This document shows, in pieces, positions 18,221 through 28,172 of a stretch of 64,000 nt of DNA. Numbering within the stretch: position 1 is the stretch's first letter; each line of letters begins with the position of its first letter. A program made the translations under genes and the position numbers. The stretch is taken from positions 1,729,855-1,793,854 of the forward strand of contig NZ_QENQ01000001.1 of NCBI RefSeq assembly GCF_003096275.1, read 5' to 3'. This stretch comes from Sphingomonas pokkalii (GTDB lineage Bacteria; Pseudomonadota; Alphaproteobacteria; Sphingomonadales; Sphingomonadaceae). The notes beneath the pieces are model-generated. The model had not been told where the DNA came from and searched no databases. It saw only the letters and a list, made by a program, of their open reading frames with translations.

Positions 18221-19552
18221 TCAATCGAGGCGGCGCCCCAGTTCCTTGTTGAAATAGAGCGCGATCAGCGTGCCGGCAGCGCCCGAGAGCAGGTACAGGC
18301 CCGAAGCGATCACCCCCCAATTGGCCGCCAGCAGCAGTGCCGCCAGCGGTGCGAAGCCGGCACCGAACAGCCAGGCAAGATCGGAGGTGAGTGCCGCACC
18401 GGTATAGCGTGCCCGCTTCGGGAAGTTGCTGGCGACTGCGCCTGAGGACTGGCCGAACGCCAGGCCGAGCAGGATGAAGCCGAGGACCATGAACACGACT
18501 TCGCCGGCATTGCCCAGTTCCAGCAGCTGCGGTGCAAAGCCGGAATAGGCGGCGATCGCGGCGGCGGTATAGGCGAGCAGCGACCGGCGACCGATGCGAT
18601 CGGCCAGCAGGCCCGAGATCACGATCGCGACCACGCCGCACGCCGCCGCACCGACTTCAATCCACAGAAAACGGGTCAGATCTTCGGTGGTGTAGAGGGC
18701 GATCCACGAAAGCGGGAACACGGTCACCATGTGGAACAGCGCGAAGCTGGCCAGCGGCGCGAAGGCGCCGATGATGATGTTGCGCCACTGCGCCTTGATC
18801 GTCGCGGTAACACGCGAAGGCGTAAGTTCGCGGCTTTCGAACAGTTTCACATATTCGGGCGCGACCACCATGCGAAGACGCGCGAACAATGCGACGACGT
18901 TCAGTGCAAAGGCGACGAAGAACGGATAGCGCCAGCCCCAGCTCATGAAATCGGCGGAATCAAGCGCGCCCAGGAAATAGGCGAACAGGCCGCTCGCCAC
19001 GATCAGCCCGAGCGGGGCACCGAGCTGCGGCACCATCGCATACCAGCCGCGGCGATCGGCAGGCGCGTTGAGCGCCAGCAGCGAGGCAAGCCCATCCCAG
19101 GCCCCCCCCAAAGCGATGCCCTGCGCAATACGCAGCGCCGCGAGCATCACCGCCGACCATGTTCCGATCGCGGCATAGCCGGGCAGAAAGGCCATGGACA
19201 CCGTGGCGGTACCCAGCAGGAACAACGCGAGCGTCAGCTTGGCGCCGCGGCCATGTCTGCGGTCGACGCGCATGAAAATCTGCGTCCCGATCGGCCGGGC
19301 GATAAAGGCGAGGGGGAAGAGCGCAAACGACCAGAGCGTACCCGACACCCGGTCCAGATAGGGAAAGACCAGCGCGGGAAACACCAGAACCGACGCGATC
19401 GCATAGACGAAGAAGTCGAAAAATTCGGACGTTCGTCCTATGATCACGCCGATCGCGATATCGCCGGGGCGGAGGTGATCGTCACCGTGCGAGGTGTTGA
19501 TCAGGCGGGCGTCATGTTCGATCCGAGTCGAACCAAGCTGAGCATTGGCCAT
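18221..19552 (-). CDS. MFS transporter, metabolite:H+ symporter type
   Basis: Twelve-segment major facilitator protein of 443 residues resembling the MHS group (ShiA/ProP/KgtP-like), which imports organic acids or osmolytes with protons. The N-terminal signature (IIGRTSEFFDFFVYAIASV) and the loop 2-3 motif (ARPIGTQIFMRVDRRHGRG) fit; a second motif A copy is in the C-half (LLADRIGRRSLL). The substrate cannot be deduced. It diverges from cyoA over 116 bp that contain a perfect palindrome, and it ends in a strong terminator before mazG. Confidence 0.88.
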   Translation of the reverse strand: MANAQLGSTRIEHDARLINTSHGDDHLRPGDIAIGVIIGRTSEFFDFFVYAIASVLVFPALVFPYLDRVSGTLWSFALFPLAFIARPIGTQIFMRVDRRHGRGAKLTLALFLLGTATVSMAFLPGYAAIGTWSAVMLAALRIAQGIALGGAWDGLASLLALNAPADRRGWYAMVPQLGAPLGLIVASGLFAYFLGALDSADFMSWGWRYPFFVAFALNVVALFARLRMVVAPEYVKLFESRELTPSRVTATIKAQWRNIIIGAFAPLASFALFHMVTVFPLSWIALYTTEDLTRFLWIEVGAAACGVVAIVISGLLADRIGRRSLLAYTAAAIAAYSGFAPQLLELGNAGEVVFMVLGFILLGLAFGQSSGAVASNFPKRARYTGAALTSDLAWLFGAGFAPLAALLLAANWGVIASGLYLLSGAAGTLIALYFNKELGRRLD

Positions 19553-19612
19553 AGGTTATGTGTACCGCAAAGCCTTTGGGAAAGCACCTAGGGAATGTCG
19601 CGGGTTGCAGCC

Positions 19613-19631
19613 ATAGGACAAATTGTCCTAT
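19613..19631. promoter_or_regulatory. Perfect 19-bp palindrome in the MFS/cyoA divergent promoter
   Basis: ATAGGACAA-A-TTGTCCTAT: two exact 9-nt arms around one base. It lies 38 bp before the cyoA ATG and 61 bp from the MFS ATG, where it could control either or both. The form fits a dimeric regulator; an Rrf2-family protein is possible but I cannot assign one. It does not resemble an FNR box (TTGAT-N4-ATCAA). Confidence 0.65.
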
Positions 19632-19668
19632 TTCGCACCTGCACAACAATCCCTAACTCGCGGCCGCT

Positions 19669-20814
19669 ATGTTTCGATCCATGCCCCCCTTCCGTCGCGC
19701 CCTTCGGCCGACGGCCTTGATCGCTACGCTCGCCGCCCCGCTGGTTCTAGGCGGGTGCGACCTTGTGGTGATGAACCCCTCCGGCGACGTTGCGCGTCAG
19801 CAGGCTGACCTGATTCTCTGGTCGACCTTCCTGATGCTGCTCATCATTGTTCCGGTGATGGCGCTCACGGTGCTGTTCGCGTTCAAATATCGCGCCAGCA
19901 ACCGCGATGCCGAGTATCAGCCCGACTGGGATCACTCGACTCGTATCGAGCTGGTGATCTGGTCGGCGCCGCTGCTGATCATCATCGCGCTTGGCGCGCT
20001 CACCTGGCTTGCAACGCACAAGTTGGATCCATACCGGCCGCTCGACCGTATTGCGCCGGGCAAGCCGATCACGGCGAATGACAAGCCATTGGAAATCCAG
20101 GTGGTGTCGCTGGATTGGAAGTGGCTGTTCATCTATCCCGAGCAGGGCATCGCCACGGTGAACGAGCTGGTGCTGCCGGCGGACCGGCAGGTCCGATTCC
20201 GCCTGACCTCGTCGAGCGTGATGAACACCTTCTACGTTCCGGCGCTGGCAGGCATGATCTACACCATGCCGGGCATGGAGACGAAACTCCATGCGGTGAT
20301 GAACAAGGTCGGCAGCTTCGAAGGCGTGAGCGCCAACTATAGCGGCGCCGGCTTCTCCGACATGCGCTTCCCGACGCTTTCGGTCGATCCTGCCGGTTTC
20401 GAGCAGTGGGTTGCGAAGACCAAGGCGAGCGATACCGCTCTCGATGCCAGCGAATATCTCACGCTCGAAAAGCCGAGCGAGAAGGTGCCGGCGATGCATT
20501 TCGGCACGATCGAGGCCGGGCTGTTCGATCGCATCGTTCAGATGTGCGTGAAGCCGGGCAGCACCTGCACGTCGCACATGATGCACCATGGTTCGGGTGC
20601 CCAGCAGGTCGCACCTCCGGTAAACGACAAGCCGGGCGAGGGCGCGGATGGCGCCCTGATGAAGTCCCCGGATGAGATGAAGACCAGTCCGCACCTGATG
20701 CACCCGCACGGCGCTCCCGCCGGCAAGAGCGAACCCGGCGCGGAATCGAACCGTAACATGACCCGCATGGACGCGCCGGCCTATCCCGGCCGCGCGGCGG
20801 CGGGCGAGGCTTGA
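19669..20814 (+). CDS. cyoA: Cytochrome bo3-type quinol oxidase subunit II
   Basis: Subunit II of the proton-pumping ubiquinol oxidase in the inner membrane. The 381-residue lipoprotein precursor has a lipobox (LGGC, then D) at about residue 28, two membrane segments ([34 protein letters not shown]) and a periplasmic cupredoxin domain. The copper-A ligands of cytochrome c oxidases are absent, as expected for a quinol oxidase. The C-terminal tail is long, His/Met/Pro-rich and poorly conserved ([17 protein letters not shown]). ATG 19669 or ATG 19681 may start it. It overlaps the cyoB region by a few bases. Confidence 0.94.
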   Translation: MFRSMPPFRRALRPTALIATLAAPLVLGGCDLVVMNPSGDVARQQADLILWSTFLMLLIIVPVMALTVLFAFKYRASNRDAEYQPDWDHSTRIELVIWSAPLLIIIALGALTWLATHKLDPYRPLDRIAPGKPITANDKPLEIQVVSLDWKWLFIYPEQGIATVNELVLPADRQVRFRLTSSSVMNTFYVPALAGMIYTMPGMETKLHAVMNKVGSFEGVSANYSGAGFSDMRFPTLSVDPAGFEQWVAKTKASDTALDASEYLTLEKPSEKVPAMHFGTIEAGLFDRIVQMCVKPGSTCTSHMMHHGSGAQQVAPPVNDKPGEGADGALMKSPDEMKTSPHLMHPHGAPAGKSEPGAESNRNMTRMDAPAYPGRAAAGEA

Positions 20815-20822
20815 GCACTGCC

Positions 20823-22823
20823 ATGTCTGAGACTTTGACCAAGATGATCTTCGGTCGGCTCTCGCTCGAGAGTCTGCCGTTGCACGAGCCGATCGTCGTC
20901 GCGACCTTTTGCGGCGTTGCGATCGGCGGCATCGCGCTTCTCGGCGCGCTGACCTATTTCCGCCTGTGGGGCTATCTCTGGAAAGAGTGGTTCACCACCG
21001 TCGATCACAAGCGCATCGGCATCATGTACATGGTGCTGGGCTTGGTGATGCTGCTGCGCGGCTTTGCCGATGCGATCATGATGCGTGCCCAGCAGGCGAT
21101 GGCGTTCGGCGCCAACGAAGGCTATCTGAACGCGCACCATTACGATCAGATCTTCACCGCGCACGGCGTGATCATGATCTTCTTCGTCGCCATGCCCTTC
21201 GTCACCGGCCTCATGAACTTCGTGGTGCCGCTGCAGATCGGCGCGCGCGACGTCAGCTTCCCGTTCCTGAACAATTTCAGCTTCTGGATGACGGCGGCGG
21301 GTGCGGCGCTGGTGATGGCCAGCCTGTTCATCGGTGAGTTCGCGCGGACCGGCTGGCTGGCGATGGCGCCGCTCTCGGGCCTCGACTATTCGCCGGATGT
21401 CGGCGTGGACTATTATATCTGGGCCTTGCAGATCGCGGGCGTGGGTACCTTGCTGTCGGGCGTCAACCTGGTCGCCACCATCGTCAAGATGCGCGCGCCG
21501 GGCATGGGCCTGATGAAGATGCCGGTCTTCACCTGGACCGCGCTCGCCACCAACATCCTGATCGTCGCGGCCTTCCCGGTGCTCACCGCCGTGCTCGCGA
21601 TGCTCAGCCTCGATCGCTATGTCGGCACCCAGTTCTTCACGAACACCGGCGGCGGCAACCCGATGATGTACGTGAACATGATCTGGATCTGGGGTCACCC
21701 GGAAGTGTACATCCTGATCCTGCCCGCGTTCGGCATCTTCTCCGAAGTCACCTCCACCTTCTCGGGCAAGCGCCTGTTCGGCTATACCTCGATGGTCTAC
21801 GCCGTGCTGGTCATCACCATCCTGTCCTACCTCGTCTGGCTCCATCACTTCTTCACGATGGGCTCGGGCGCGAGCGTGAACAGCTTCTTCGGCATCACCA
21901 CGATGATCATCTCGATCCCGACGGGTGCGAAGATCTTCAACTGGCTGTTCACCATGTACAAGGGCCGCATCCGCTTCGAACTGCCGATGATGTGGACGAT
22001 CGCCTTCATGCTGACCTTCGTGATCGGCGGCATGACCGGCGTGCTGCTGGCGGTTCCGCCCGCGGACTTCGTGCTGCACAACTCGCTGTTCCTGGTCGCG
22101 CACTTCCACAACGTGATCATCGGCGGCGTGCTGTTCGGCCTGTTCGCCGGCATCAACTACTGGTGGCCCAAGGCGTTCGGCTTCAAGCTGGACAAGAAGT
22201 GGGGCCTGGTCTCCTTCTGGTGCTGGGTGGTGGGCTTCTGGGTGGCGTTCACGCCGCTCTACGTCCTCGGCCTGATGGGCGTGACCCGCCGTCTGCGCCA
22301 CTTCGAGGATCCGAGCCTGCAGATCTGGTTCGTCGTCGCCGCGATCGGTGCCGCGATCATTGCGGTCGGCATCGCCGCCTTCCTGCTCCAGATCTTCGTC
22401 AGCATCCGCAACCGCGAGGCGCTGAAGGACGAGAGCGGCGATCCGTGGAACGCACGCACGCTGGAATGGGCGACGTCGTCGCCGCCGCCGGCGTACAACT
22501 TCGCGTTCACGCCGATCATCCGCGACCTGGATGCCTGGTATGACATGAAGGCGAACAACGCGAAGCGGCCGGTGGCTGGCTTCCTGCCGATCCACATGCC
22601 GAAGAACACCGGCGCCGGCATCATTCTCGCCGGGTTCTCGCTGGTCTTCGGCTTCGCGATGATCTGGTATGTCTGGTGGCTTGCCGCCGCATCGTTCCTG
22701 GGTCTGGTCGTCACCGCGATCGCCCATACCTTCAACTATGATCGCGACTTCTACATCCCCGTGGAAGAAGTGACCGAAACCGAGAATGCGCGCACCCAGG
22801 TGCTGGCGCGGCTGGGAGCTTGA
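20823..22823 (+). CDS. cyoB: Cytochrome bo3-type quinol oxidase subunit I
   Basis: Catalytic subunit carrying low-spin heme, the oxygen-reducing heme and copper B. The 666 residues match the family. Visible are the quinone-site region ([14 protein letters not shown]), the copper-B His/Tyr motif [12 protein letters not shown], the His pair (WLHHFFTMG) and the heme ligands ([10 protein letters not shown]). ATG 20823 is preferred over TTG 20811, which overlaps the cyoA stop. Heme O synthase (cyoE), usually at the end of the operon, is not in this window, so which heme occupies the active site is not settled by context. Confidence 0.96.
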   Translation: MSETLTKMIFGRLSLESLPLHEPIVVATFCGVAIGGIALLGALTYFRLWGYLWKEWFTTVDHKRIGIMYMVLGLVMLLRGFADAIMMRAQQAMAFGANEGYLNAHHYDQIFTAHGVIMIFFVAMPFVTGLMNFVVPLQIGARDVSFPFLNNFSFWMTAAGAALVMASLFIGEFARTGWLAMAPLSGLDYSPDVGVDYYIWALQIAGVGTLLSGVNLVATIVKMRAPGMGLMKMPVFTWTALATNILIVAAFPVLTAVLAMLSLDRYVGTQFFTNTGGGNPMMYVNMIWIWGHPEVYILILPAFGIFSEVTSTFSGKRLFGYTSMVYAVLVITILSYLVWLHHFFTMGSGASVNSFFGITTMIISIPTGAKIFNWLFTMYKGRIRFELPMMWTIAFMLTFVIGGMTGVLLAVPPADFVLHNSLFLVAHFHNVIIGGVLFGLFAGINYWWPKAFGFKLDKKWGLVSFWCWVVGFWVAFTPLYVLGLMGVTRRLRHFEDPSLQIWFVVAAIGAAIIAVGIAAFLLQIFVSIRNREALKDESGDPWNARTLEWATSSPPPAYNFAFTPIIRDLDAWYDMKANNAKRPVAGFLPIHMPKNTGAGIILAGFSLVFGFAMIWYVWWLAAASFLGLVVTAIAHTFNYDRDFYIPVEEVTETENARTQVLARLGA

Positions 22824-22827
22824 GGCG

Positions 22828-23454
22828 ATGAGCGCCACGACTGTACAAACGGGTGACACGCCCGTCTTCTACCAGCTCGAGGAGGAGCATCACGAACCCG
22901 GCGGCAGCACGCTGCTCGGCTTCTGGATGTACCTGATGAGCGACTGCCTCATCTTCGCGATGCTGTTCGCGGCCTGGGGCGTCTATGGCACCAGCTTCGC
23001 GGGAGGTCCGACCTCCCACGAACTGTTCAAGCTGCCGCTGGTCGCGGTGAACACGGCGATGCTGCTGTTCTCCTCCATTACCTACGGTTTCGCGATGATC
23101 GCGATGCAGGAGAAGCGCCAGGGTGCCGTGCAGGCCTGGCTGGCGCTGACCGCGGTGTTCGGCGCGGCCTTCCTCTGCATCGAGCTCTACGAGTTCTCGG
23201 AGCTGATCCATGAAGGTGCGGGGCCGTGGCGCTCGGCGTTCCTCTCGTCCTTCTTCACCCTGGTGGGCACGCACGGCCTGCACGTCACCTTCGGCCTGAT
23301 CTGGCTGTTCACGCTGATGGTGCAGGTGGCGCGCAAGGGCCTGATCCCGGCCAATGTCCGTCGCCTCCAGTGCCTGTCGCTGTTCTGGCACTTTCTCGAC
23401 GTAGTCTGGATCGGCGTCTTCACCTTCGTCTATCTGTTTGGAGCCATGCGATGA
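22828..23454 (+). CDS. cyoC: Cytochrome bo3-type quinol oxidase subunit III
   Basis: Five-segment membrane subunit, 208 residues from ATG 22828 (the frame extends upstream, but this start sits just after the cyoB stop). Family features include [18 protein letters not shown] at the first membrane segment and the [11 protein letters not shown] and [10 protein letters not shown] segments. It supports subunit I and assembly. Its stop overlaps the cyoD start by 4 nt (ATGA). Confidence 0.95.
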   Translation: MSATTVQTGDTPVFYQLEEEHHEPGGSTLLGFWMYLMSDCLIFAMLFAAWGVYGTSFAGGPTSHELFKLPLVAVNTAMLLFSSITYGFAMIAMQEKRQGAVQAWLALTAVFGAAFLCIELYEFSELIHEGAGPWRSAFLSSFFTLVGTHGLHVTFGLIWLFTLMVQVARKGLIPANVRRLQCLSLFWHFLDVVWIGVFTFVYLFGAMR

Positions 23455-23828
23455 GCGCGGACACCCACGGCCATCACCACGGCCATGATCACGGCCATGA
23501 CGCGCCGCATTCAACCCGCGGCGGCTACATCACCGGCTTCCTGCTCTCGGTCGTCCTCACTGCTATCCCGTTCGGGATCGTGATGGGCGGCTGGATCGCC
23601 GACACCCGCGTCGCGGTCGCGATCTGCGCAGGCCTGGCGATGGTGCAGATCGTCGTCCACATGATCTACTTCCTCCACATGAACAGCAAGTCCGAGCAGG
23701 GCTGGACGCTGATGGCGCTGATCTTCACGGCGATCATCGTCGTGATCGCGCTCACCGGCTCGCTGTGGGTCATGTACAACATGAACCTCAACATGATGCC
23801 CGGGATGGCTTCCGGCGCCGGCATGTGA
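23451..23828 (+). CDS. cyoD: Cytochrome bo3-type quinol oxidase subunit IV
   Basis: Small three-segment subunit, 125 residues, that aids assembly of the copper site. The N-terminal tail is unusually His-rich ([16 protein letters not shown]), which could bind metal; E. coli CyoD lacks so long a His stretch. Membrane segments begin at [20 protein letters not shown]. Start and stop both overlap the neighbouring genes by 4 nt, which indicates tight co-expression. Confidence 0.92.
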   Translation: MSADTHGHHHGHDHGHDAPHSTRGGYITGFLLSVVLTAIPFGIVMGGWIADTRVAVAICAGLAMVQIVVHMIYFLHMNSKSEQGWTLMALIFTAIIVVIALTGSLWVMYNMNLNMMPGMASGAGM

Positions 23829-24517
23829 GCCGGCCAGCTTCCCGCAACTGGATGGCGATCGCGCTCCTGCCGCTGATCGCCATCCTGCTCGGCCTCGGGA
23901 TCTGGCAGGTCGAGCGACGCAGCTGGAAGCTGGCATTGATCGACCGGGTGGAGCAGGGGCTGGCCAAGGCGCCGGCTCCCGCACCCGGCCCTACCGAATG
24001 GGCCGCCATCGATGCGAACGCAGCCTATCGCAAGCTACGCGTTACCGGCCGCTATATTCCCTGCCGCACCAAACTGGCTCAGGCCGTCACCGATCTCGGC
24101 GCCGGCAAATGGGTGATGACCCCGCTGCTGTCCGATCGCGGTTTCACCGTTTTCATCAATCGCGGGTTCCTGCCCGATGGGCAGACCTTGCCGCCGTGCA
24201 AGACGGTCGCCAACAGAACGGTGGTCGTTACCGGTCTGCTGCGCCTGAGCGAACCCAAGGGAGGTTTCCTACGTGCCAACGATCCCGCCGCGGATCGCTG
24301 GTACGCGCGCGATGTTCAGGCGATGGGGCAGGGGCTTACCAGGCTCGCTCCCTATTTCATCGACGCCGATCGTAGCGGAGACGGCTGGCCGCGCGGCGGC
24401 ATGACCGTCCTTCGCTTCAGCAACAGCCATCTGGTCTATGCGCTCACCTGGTTCGGCCTCGCGGTTCTTACCGCTTGGTTCGCGTGGCGAGCCTGGCATG
24501 GCCGGGATACCGCATGA
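23825..24517 (+). CDS. SURF1-family oxidase assembly protein
   Basis: SURF1/Shy1 proteins help insert heme into heme-copper oxidases. From GTG 23825, which overlaps the cyoD stop (GTGA), it has 230 residues: an N-terminal membrane segment with the family motif GIWQVERRSWK, the RVTGRY motif, the FINRGFLP motif and a C-terminal membrane segment (YALTWFGLAVLTAWFAW). Its place inside the cyo operon argues that it serves this quinol oxidase. The stop overlaps the next start (ATGA). Confidence 0.9.
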   Translation: MSRPASRNWMAIALLPLIAILLGLGIWQVERRSWKLALIDRVEQGLAKAPAPAPGPTEWAAIDANAAYRKLRVTGRYIPCRTKLAQAVTDLGAGKWVMTPLLSDRGFTVFINRGFLPDGQTLPPCKTVANRTVVVTGLLRLSEPKGGFLRANDPAADRWYARDVQAMGQGLTRLAPYFIDADRSGDGWPRGGMTVLRFSNSHLVYALTWFGLAVLTAWFAWRAWHGRDTA

Positions 24518-25791
24518 ATCCATCGGCGCCGGAAGACGCGGCACGCCGCAATCTTCTGCTTCTGGTTCAGCTTCGCTGGCTGGCCGTACTGGGCCAATTG
24601 ACGACAATCCTGGGGGTGCATCTCGCCTTCGGTGTGCGGTTGCCGCTAGTGCCGATGCTTGCGACGATCGGCGTGCTGGTCGTGCTCAATCTCGCAATGT
24701 TCCCGGCGCGCGCGCTGCGCCCGGCCAGCAACGCCCAGGTTCTGGCCGGTTTGCTGGTCGACGTCCTGTGTCTCACCGTCCTGTTGTACCTTAGCGGGGG
24801 GGCGACCAACCCGTTCATTTCCCTATATCTGCTGCAAGTCGTTCTCGGCGCGGTGTTGCTCGAAACCGGGTCGAGTTGGGCGCTCGTGCTGCTGACCAGT
24901 GCTGCCTTCGCCTTGCTGGCGCTGGTGCACCGTCCTCTCACGCTGCCGGTGCCGCTCGCGAGCACTCTTTCCGGCCCCTTCCTGTTCGCGCTGTGGTTCA
25001 ACTACACGTTGACCGCGACGCTGGTCGTCCAGTTCGTAACCCGTATCGCGCGGAACCTGCGCGATCGGGACGCCCGTCTGGCGGAACTGCGGCAGCGCGC
25101 CGCGGAAGAGGAGCACATCGTGCGGATGGGCCTTCTTGCCAGTGGGGCTGCGCACGAACTGGGCACGCCGCTGGCATCGCTTTCCGTCGCGCTTGGCGAC
25201 TGGCGCGCGGATGCGAAGATCCGCCGCGATCCGCAGCTGAGCGCCGAAGTGACGGATATGCAGACGGAAGTCGCACGGTGCAAGGCGATCGTTGCCGGTA
25301 TCCTCTTTGCCGCGGGCGAAGTGACGGGAGAGGCACCCGAACGCACCACCTTGCGCCGCTTCGTGACCGGGCTGATCGAGCATTGGCCGCGGAACGACAG
25401 CGTCACGTTGGACTATCGCGTGCCGAGCGATCTGCCGATCGTCGCGGATCGCGCGCTCGGTCAGGCGATCGTCAATCTCCTGGACAACGCGATCGAGGCG
25501 GGCGCCTCGCGAATCCGCCTCGCAATAAGCACGACGGAAGATGTGCTGGCACTCTCGGTACGAGACAATGGGAACGGTTTCCCCGATGCCATCCTACAAC
25601 GGATCGGCCAGCCCTATAACAGCAGCAAGCTACGGCAGGGGGCAGGGTTGGGGCTGTTCCTGGCGCATAATGTGCTCCGCACGCTTGGGGGCGCGGTCGA
25701 GGCGTGCAATCTCGATGGCGCTGGCGCGGAGGTTGTCTTGCGCGTACCGCTTCGCGCGCTTGCACTCGAGGATACAGATACAGGCGAATGA
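24514..25791 (+). CDS. regB: Redox-sensing histidine kinase, RegB/PrrB type
   Basis: Membrane kinase that reads quinone-pool redox state and phosphorylates RegA. From ATG 24514 it has 425 residues: about six membrane segments and the quinone-binding motif GGATNPF (residues 95-101), the H box (GAAHELGTPLASLSVAL) and the ATPase domain (NLLDNAIEAG; DNGNGFP; GAGLGLFLAHNVL). The redox-active cysteine of the RegB linker also appears to be present (EVARCKAIV). Placement behind cyoABCD-surf1 suggests feedback between oxidase and quinone redox state. It overlaps surf1 and regA by 4 nt on either side. Confidence 0.9.
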   Translation: MNPSAPEDAARRNLLLLVQLRWLAVLGQLTTILGVHLAFGVRLPLVPMLATIGVLVVLNLAMFPARALRPASNAQVLAGLLVDVLCLTVLLYLSGGATNPFISLYLLQVVLGAVLLETGSSWALVLLTSAAFALLALVHRPLTLPVPLASTLSGPFLFALWFNYTLTATLVVQFVTRIARNLRDRDARLAELRQRAAEEEHIVRMGLLASGAAHELGTPLASLSVALGDWRADAKIRRDPQLSAEVTDMQTEVARCKAIVAGILFAAGEVTGEAPERTTLRRFVTGLIEHWPRNDSVTLDYRVPSDLPIVADRALGQAIVNLLDNAIEAGASRIRLAISTTEDVLALSVRDNGNGFPDAILQRIGQPYNSSKLRQGAGLGLFLAHNVLRTLGGAVEACNLDGAGAEVVLRVPLRALALEDTDTGE

Positions 25792-26315
25792 GCGACCACA
25801 GGCTGTTGATTGTCGAGGATGACGCGGTTTTCGCACGAACGCTGGCACGATCGTTCGAACGGCGCGGCTACATGGTGGAGGTGCTGAACGGACCGGACGA
25901 CGTGGAGTCCGTCGCCCTGCGCCTCCAGCCGGATCGCGCGGTGGTGGATCTGCGTCTGGGCGGAAGTTCCGGGCTTGCCTGCGTCAAGCAACTCCATGCG
26001 TTGGCGCCAGAGATGCGCATCGTCGTCCTGACCGGGTTCGCCAGCATCGGAACGGCAGTGGAAGCGATCAAGCTAGGTGCGACCAACTATCTGATGAAAC
26101 CCGCCAATACCGACGATATCGAAGCAGCGTTCGAGCGGGTGGAGGGGGATGTCGAAACCGAACTGAAAGCCCGACCGACCTCGATCAAGACGCTCGAATG
26201 GGAACACATCCACCAGACGCTGGCAGATACAAATTACAATGTCTCCGAAGCGGCGCGACGACTAGGCCTGCACCGCCGCACGCTTGCCCGGAAGCTGGAC
26301 AAGAAACACCTCTGA
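25788..26315 (+). CDS. regA: Response regulator, RegA/PrrA/ActR type
   Basis: DNA-binding partner of RegB, a global redox regulator in Alphaproteobacteria. The 175-residue protein has a receiver domain (LIVEDDAVFARTLA; phospho-Asp in AVVDLRLGG; Lys in LMKPAN), a linker and a C-terminal Fis-like helix-turn-helix (VSEAARRLGLHRRTLARKL). ATG 25788 overlaps the regB stop. It ends the cyo operon and is convergent with the GGDEF-EAL gene 10 bp away. Confidence 0.92.
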   Translation: MSDHRLLIVEDDAVFARTLARSFERRGYMVEVLNGPDDVESVALRLQPDRAVVDLRLGGSSGLACVKQLHALAPEMRIVVLTGFASIGTAVEAIKLGATNYLMKPANTDDIEAAFERVEGDVETELKARPTSIKTLEWEHIHQTLADTNYNVSEAARRLGLHRRTLARKLDKKHL

Positions 26316-26324
26316 CATAGCGGA

Positions 26325-28172
26325 TCAGTGGAGGATCTGCGGCTCGGTTGCCGGCATCAACCCGGTCCGTTGCACGGCAAGCGCGTGCGAATGCCGCAGC
26401 ATCTTGGTCGCCCGATCGAAATTCACCGCTGGGGAGAACAGATGCCCCTGACCGAAGGCGCAACCGATACTGCGCAGTCGTTCGGCCTGCAGCTCGGTCT
26501 CCACCCCTTCGGCGATCACCTTGATGTCGAGTTCGTTGGCGATGTGCAGCACACCCTCCACGATCGCCCGGCTGGCGCTACTCTGCACGAGCTGATCCGT
26601 GAAGGTCTTGTCGATCTTAAGGAAGTCGACGGGCATGGTGAGCAGATGGGTGAGAGAAGCATAGCCGGTCCCGAAATCATCCATCGCCACCGCCAGGCCC
26701 TGCGCTCGGAACCAGCGCAGGCAATCGGCTACCACGGTATCGCCGCGGCCGAGATACACGGTTTCGGTGATCTCCAGCGTTAGGTGACGCAAGGGTACGC
26801 CATAGTGTCCGAAGGTCGCGGGGATGAGCTCCCGCAGTCGGCCGCCGTGGAAGTCCCCGGAGGAGAAATTCATTCCGACATGCAATGGTGCGATGCCATG
26901 ATCGCACCATTGCCGGAGATCCTGCGCGATACGATCCAGCATCCGCTCGGTAATCGCGCCGGCGACCTTGCCATCGGTGGTTGCTTCGAAAAAGGCCGCG
27001 GCGGGAACGATCTCATCGCCGTCGCGGATCCGGCAGAGCGCTTCGAAGCCGAGAACGTCGCCGGTGCCCAGATCGAAGAGCGGCTGATAGAAGGGGACGA
27101 GACGATCCTCCGCAAGAGCGCGTTCGACGAGATTGATCGCTTCCAACCGCTGCGCCATCCGCGTGGCGATTCCGGGCCAATAGCGGACGAAGCTGCCCCG
27201 CGCGGTTTCCTTTGCGTGATACAGCGCCAGATCGGCATTGATCCGCACCTGCTCCGGCGTCTCACCTTCGCCGATGACCGCGCCACCTGCCGTACCGCGG
27301 GGAACAACGTTGCGTTCACATTCCTCGGTGGGGCGGGAAAGGGCGCCCAGCAGCCTGCGTGCGGTTTCCGCGGGATCGGCGAGGGCGGCGGGGCTTTGCA
27401 GCAGCACTGCAAACTCATCGCCACCCAGGCGATAGGCACGATCCGGAGCGGCGGCTTCAGCCAAGCTTTTCGCGGCGTGGACGATCAGCGCATCGCCGGC
27501 GACATGGCCGAAGGTATCGTTGACGATCTTCAGATTGTCCAGGTCCACGAGGATCAACCCCCAGCTGCCGGGATCGCAGTCGAGGTCGCTGAGAGAGGCG
27601 TTGAACGCCGAACGATTGGGCAGCCCGGTCAAGCCATCCTGCAACGCCCGCCGAACCTGCTTGGCGCGCCAGATATCCTGTTCGATCGCGATCGCGCACA
27701 GGTGGAGGCAGACCTGCACCATGCGGCGCTCGAGCGGAGTAGGGCCTCGCGGGGTACGGTAGTAGAAGGCGAAGACCCCAACCACCTCGCCGCGGCCGTT
27801 CTTGATGGGGCTGGACCAGCACGCCCGCAGTCCGAGTGGCAGAACCAGGTCGAGATACTTCGCCCAGTTTGGATCATGTTCGATGTCGATACTGGCGAAG
27901 GGCTCTCCTTGGAACGCAGCGGTTCCGCACGAACCGACCTTAGGGCCGATCATGAGGCCATCGATCGCCTGCAGATAATGTTCCGGAAGCCTGGGAGCGG
28001 CAATGGGATGCAACCTGCCAGCGACATCGACGCGCATCAGCGAGCAGATTACGTCGGGGATCCGTATTTCAACCTCACGGCAAAGACGGTCGGTAACCGC
28101 CGTGAGATCGGCACCCTTGGCTACGAGTTCCAAGATGTCGTTCTGCAGCGAGATGTCCACGCGACCGTTCAC
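26325..28172 (-). CDS. GAF-GGDEF-EAL cyclic-di-GMP protein
   Basis: Cytoplasmic protein that could make and degrade cyclic di-GMP. With the GTG at 28172 it has 615 residues: GAF domain (about 15-165, GPKVGSCGTAAF), GGDEF domain (178-335, intact GGDEF at 250-254) and EAL domain (355-600, GFEALCRI; DDFGTGYASL). The RxxD inhibitory site expected five residues before GGDEF reads AAPD, so product inhibition is probably lost. The frame stays open to 28331 and no start has a good ribosome site, so the start is uncertain (28160, 28172 or further up). No membrane segment. Confidence 0.85.
   Translation of the reverse strand: MNGRVDISLQNDILELVAKGADLTAVTDRLCREVEIRIPDVICSLMRVDVAGRLHPIAAPRLPEHYLQAIDGLMIGPKVGSCGTAAFQGEPFASIDIEHDPNWAKYLDLVLPLGLRACWSSPIKNGRGEVVGVFAFYYRTPRGPTPLERRMVQVCLHLCAIAIEQDIWRAKQVRRALQDGLTGLPNRSAFNASLSDLDCDPGSWGLILVDLDNLKIVNDTFGHVAGDALIVHAAKSLAEAAAPDRAYRLGGDEFAVLLQSPAALADPAETARRLLGALSRPTEECERNVVPRGTAGGAVIGEGETPEQVRINADLALYHAKETARGSFVRYWPGIATRMAQRLEAINLVERALAEDRLVPFYQPLFDLGTGDVLGFEALCRIRDGDEIVPAAAFFEATTDGKVAGAITERMLDRIAQDLRQWCDHGIAPLHVGMNFSSGDFHGGRLRELIPATFGHYGVPLRHLTLEITETVYLGRGDTVVADCLRWFRAQGLAVAMDDFGTGYASLTHLLTMPVDFLKIDKTFTDQLVQSSASRAIVEGVLHIANELDIKVIAEGVETELQAERLRSIGCAFGQGHLFSPAVNFDRATKMLRHSHALAVQRTGLMPATEPQILH

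Noticed and set aside
20781..22859. 692-codon open frame antisense to cyoB (also 49873-51777, 53372-55159, 55259-56824, 57025-58386, 3314-4906)
   Set aside because: These are shadows of GC-rich genes on the other strand: low-complexity Arg/Asp/His/Gly-rich translations, no family motifs, and the sense frames are clearly real.
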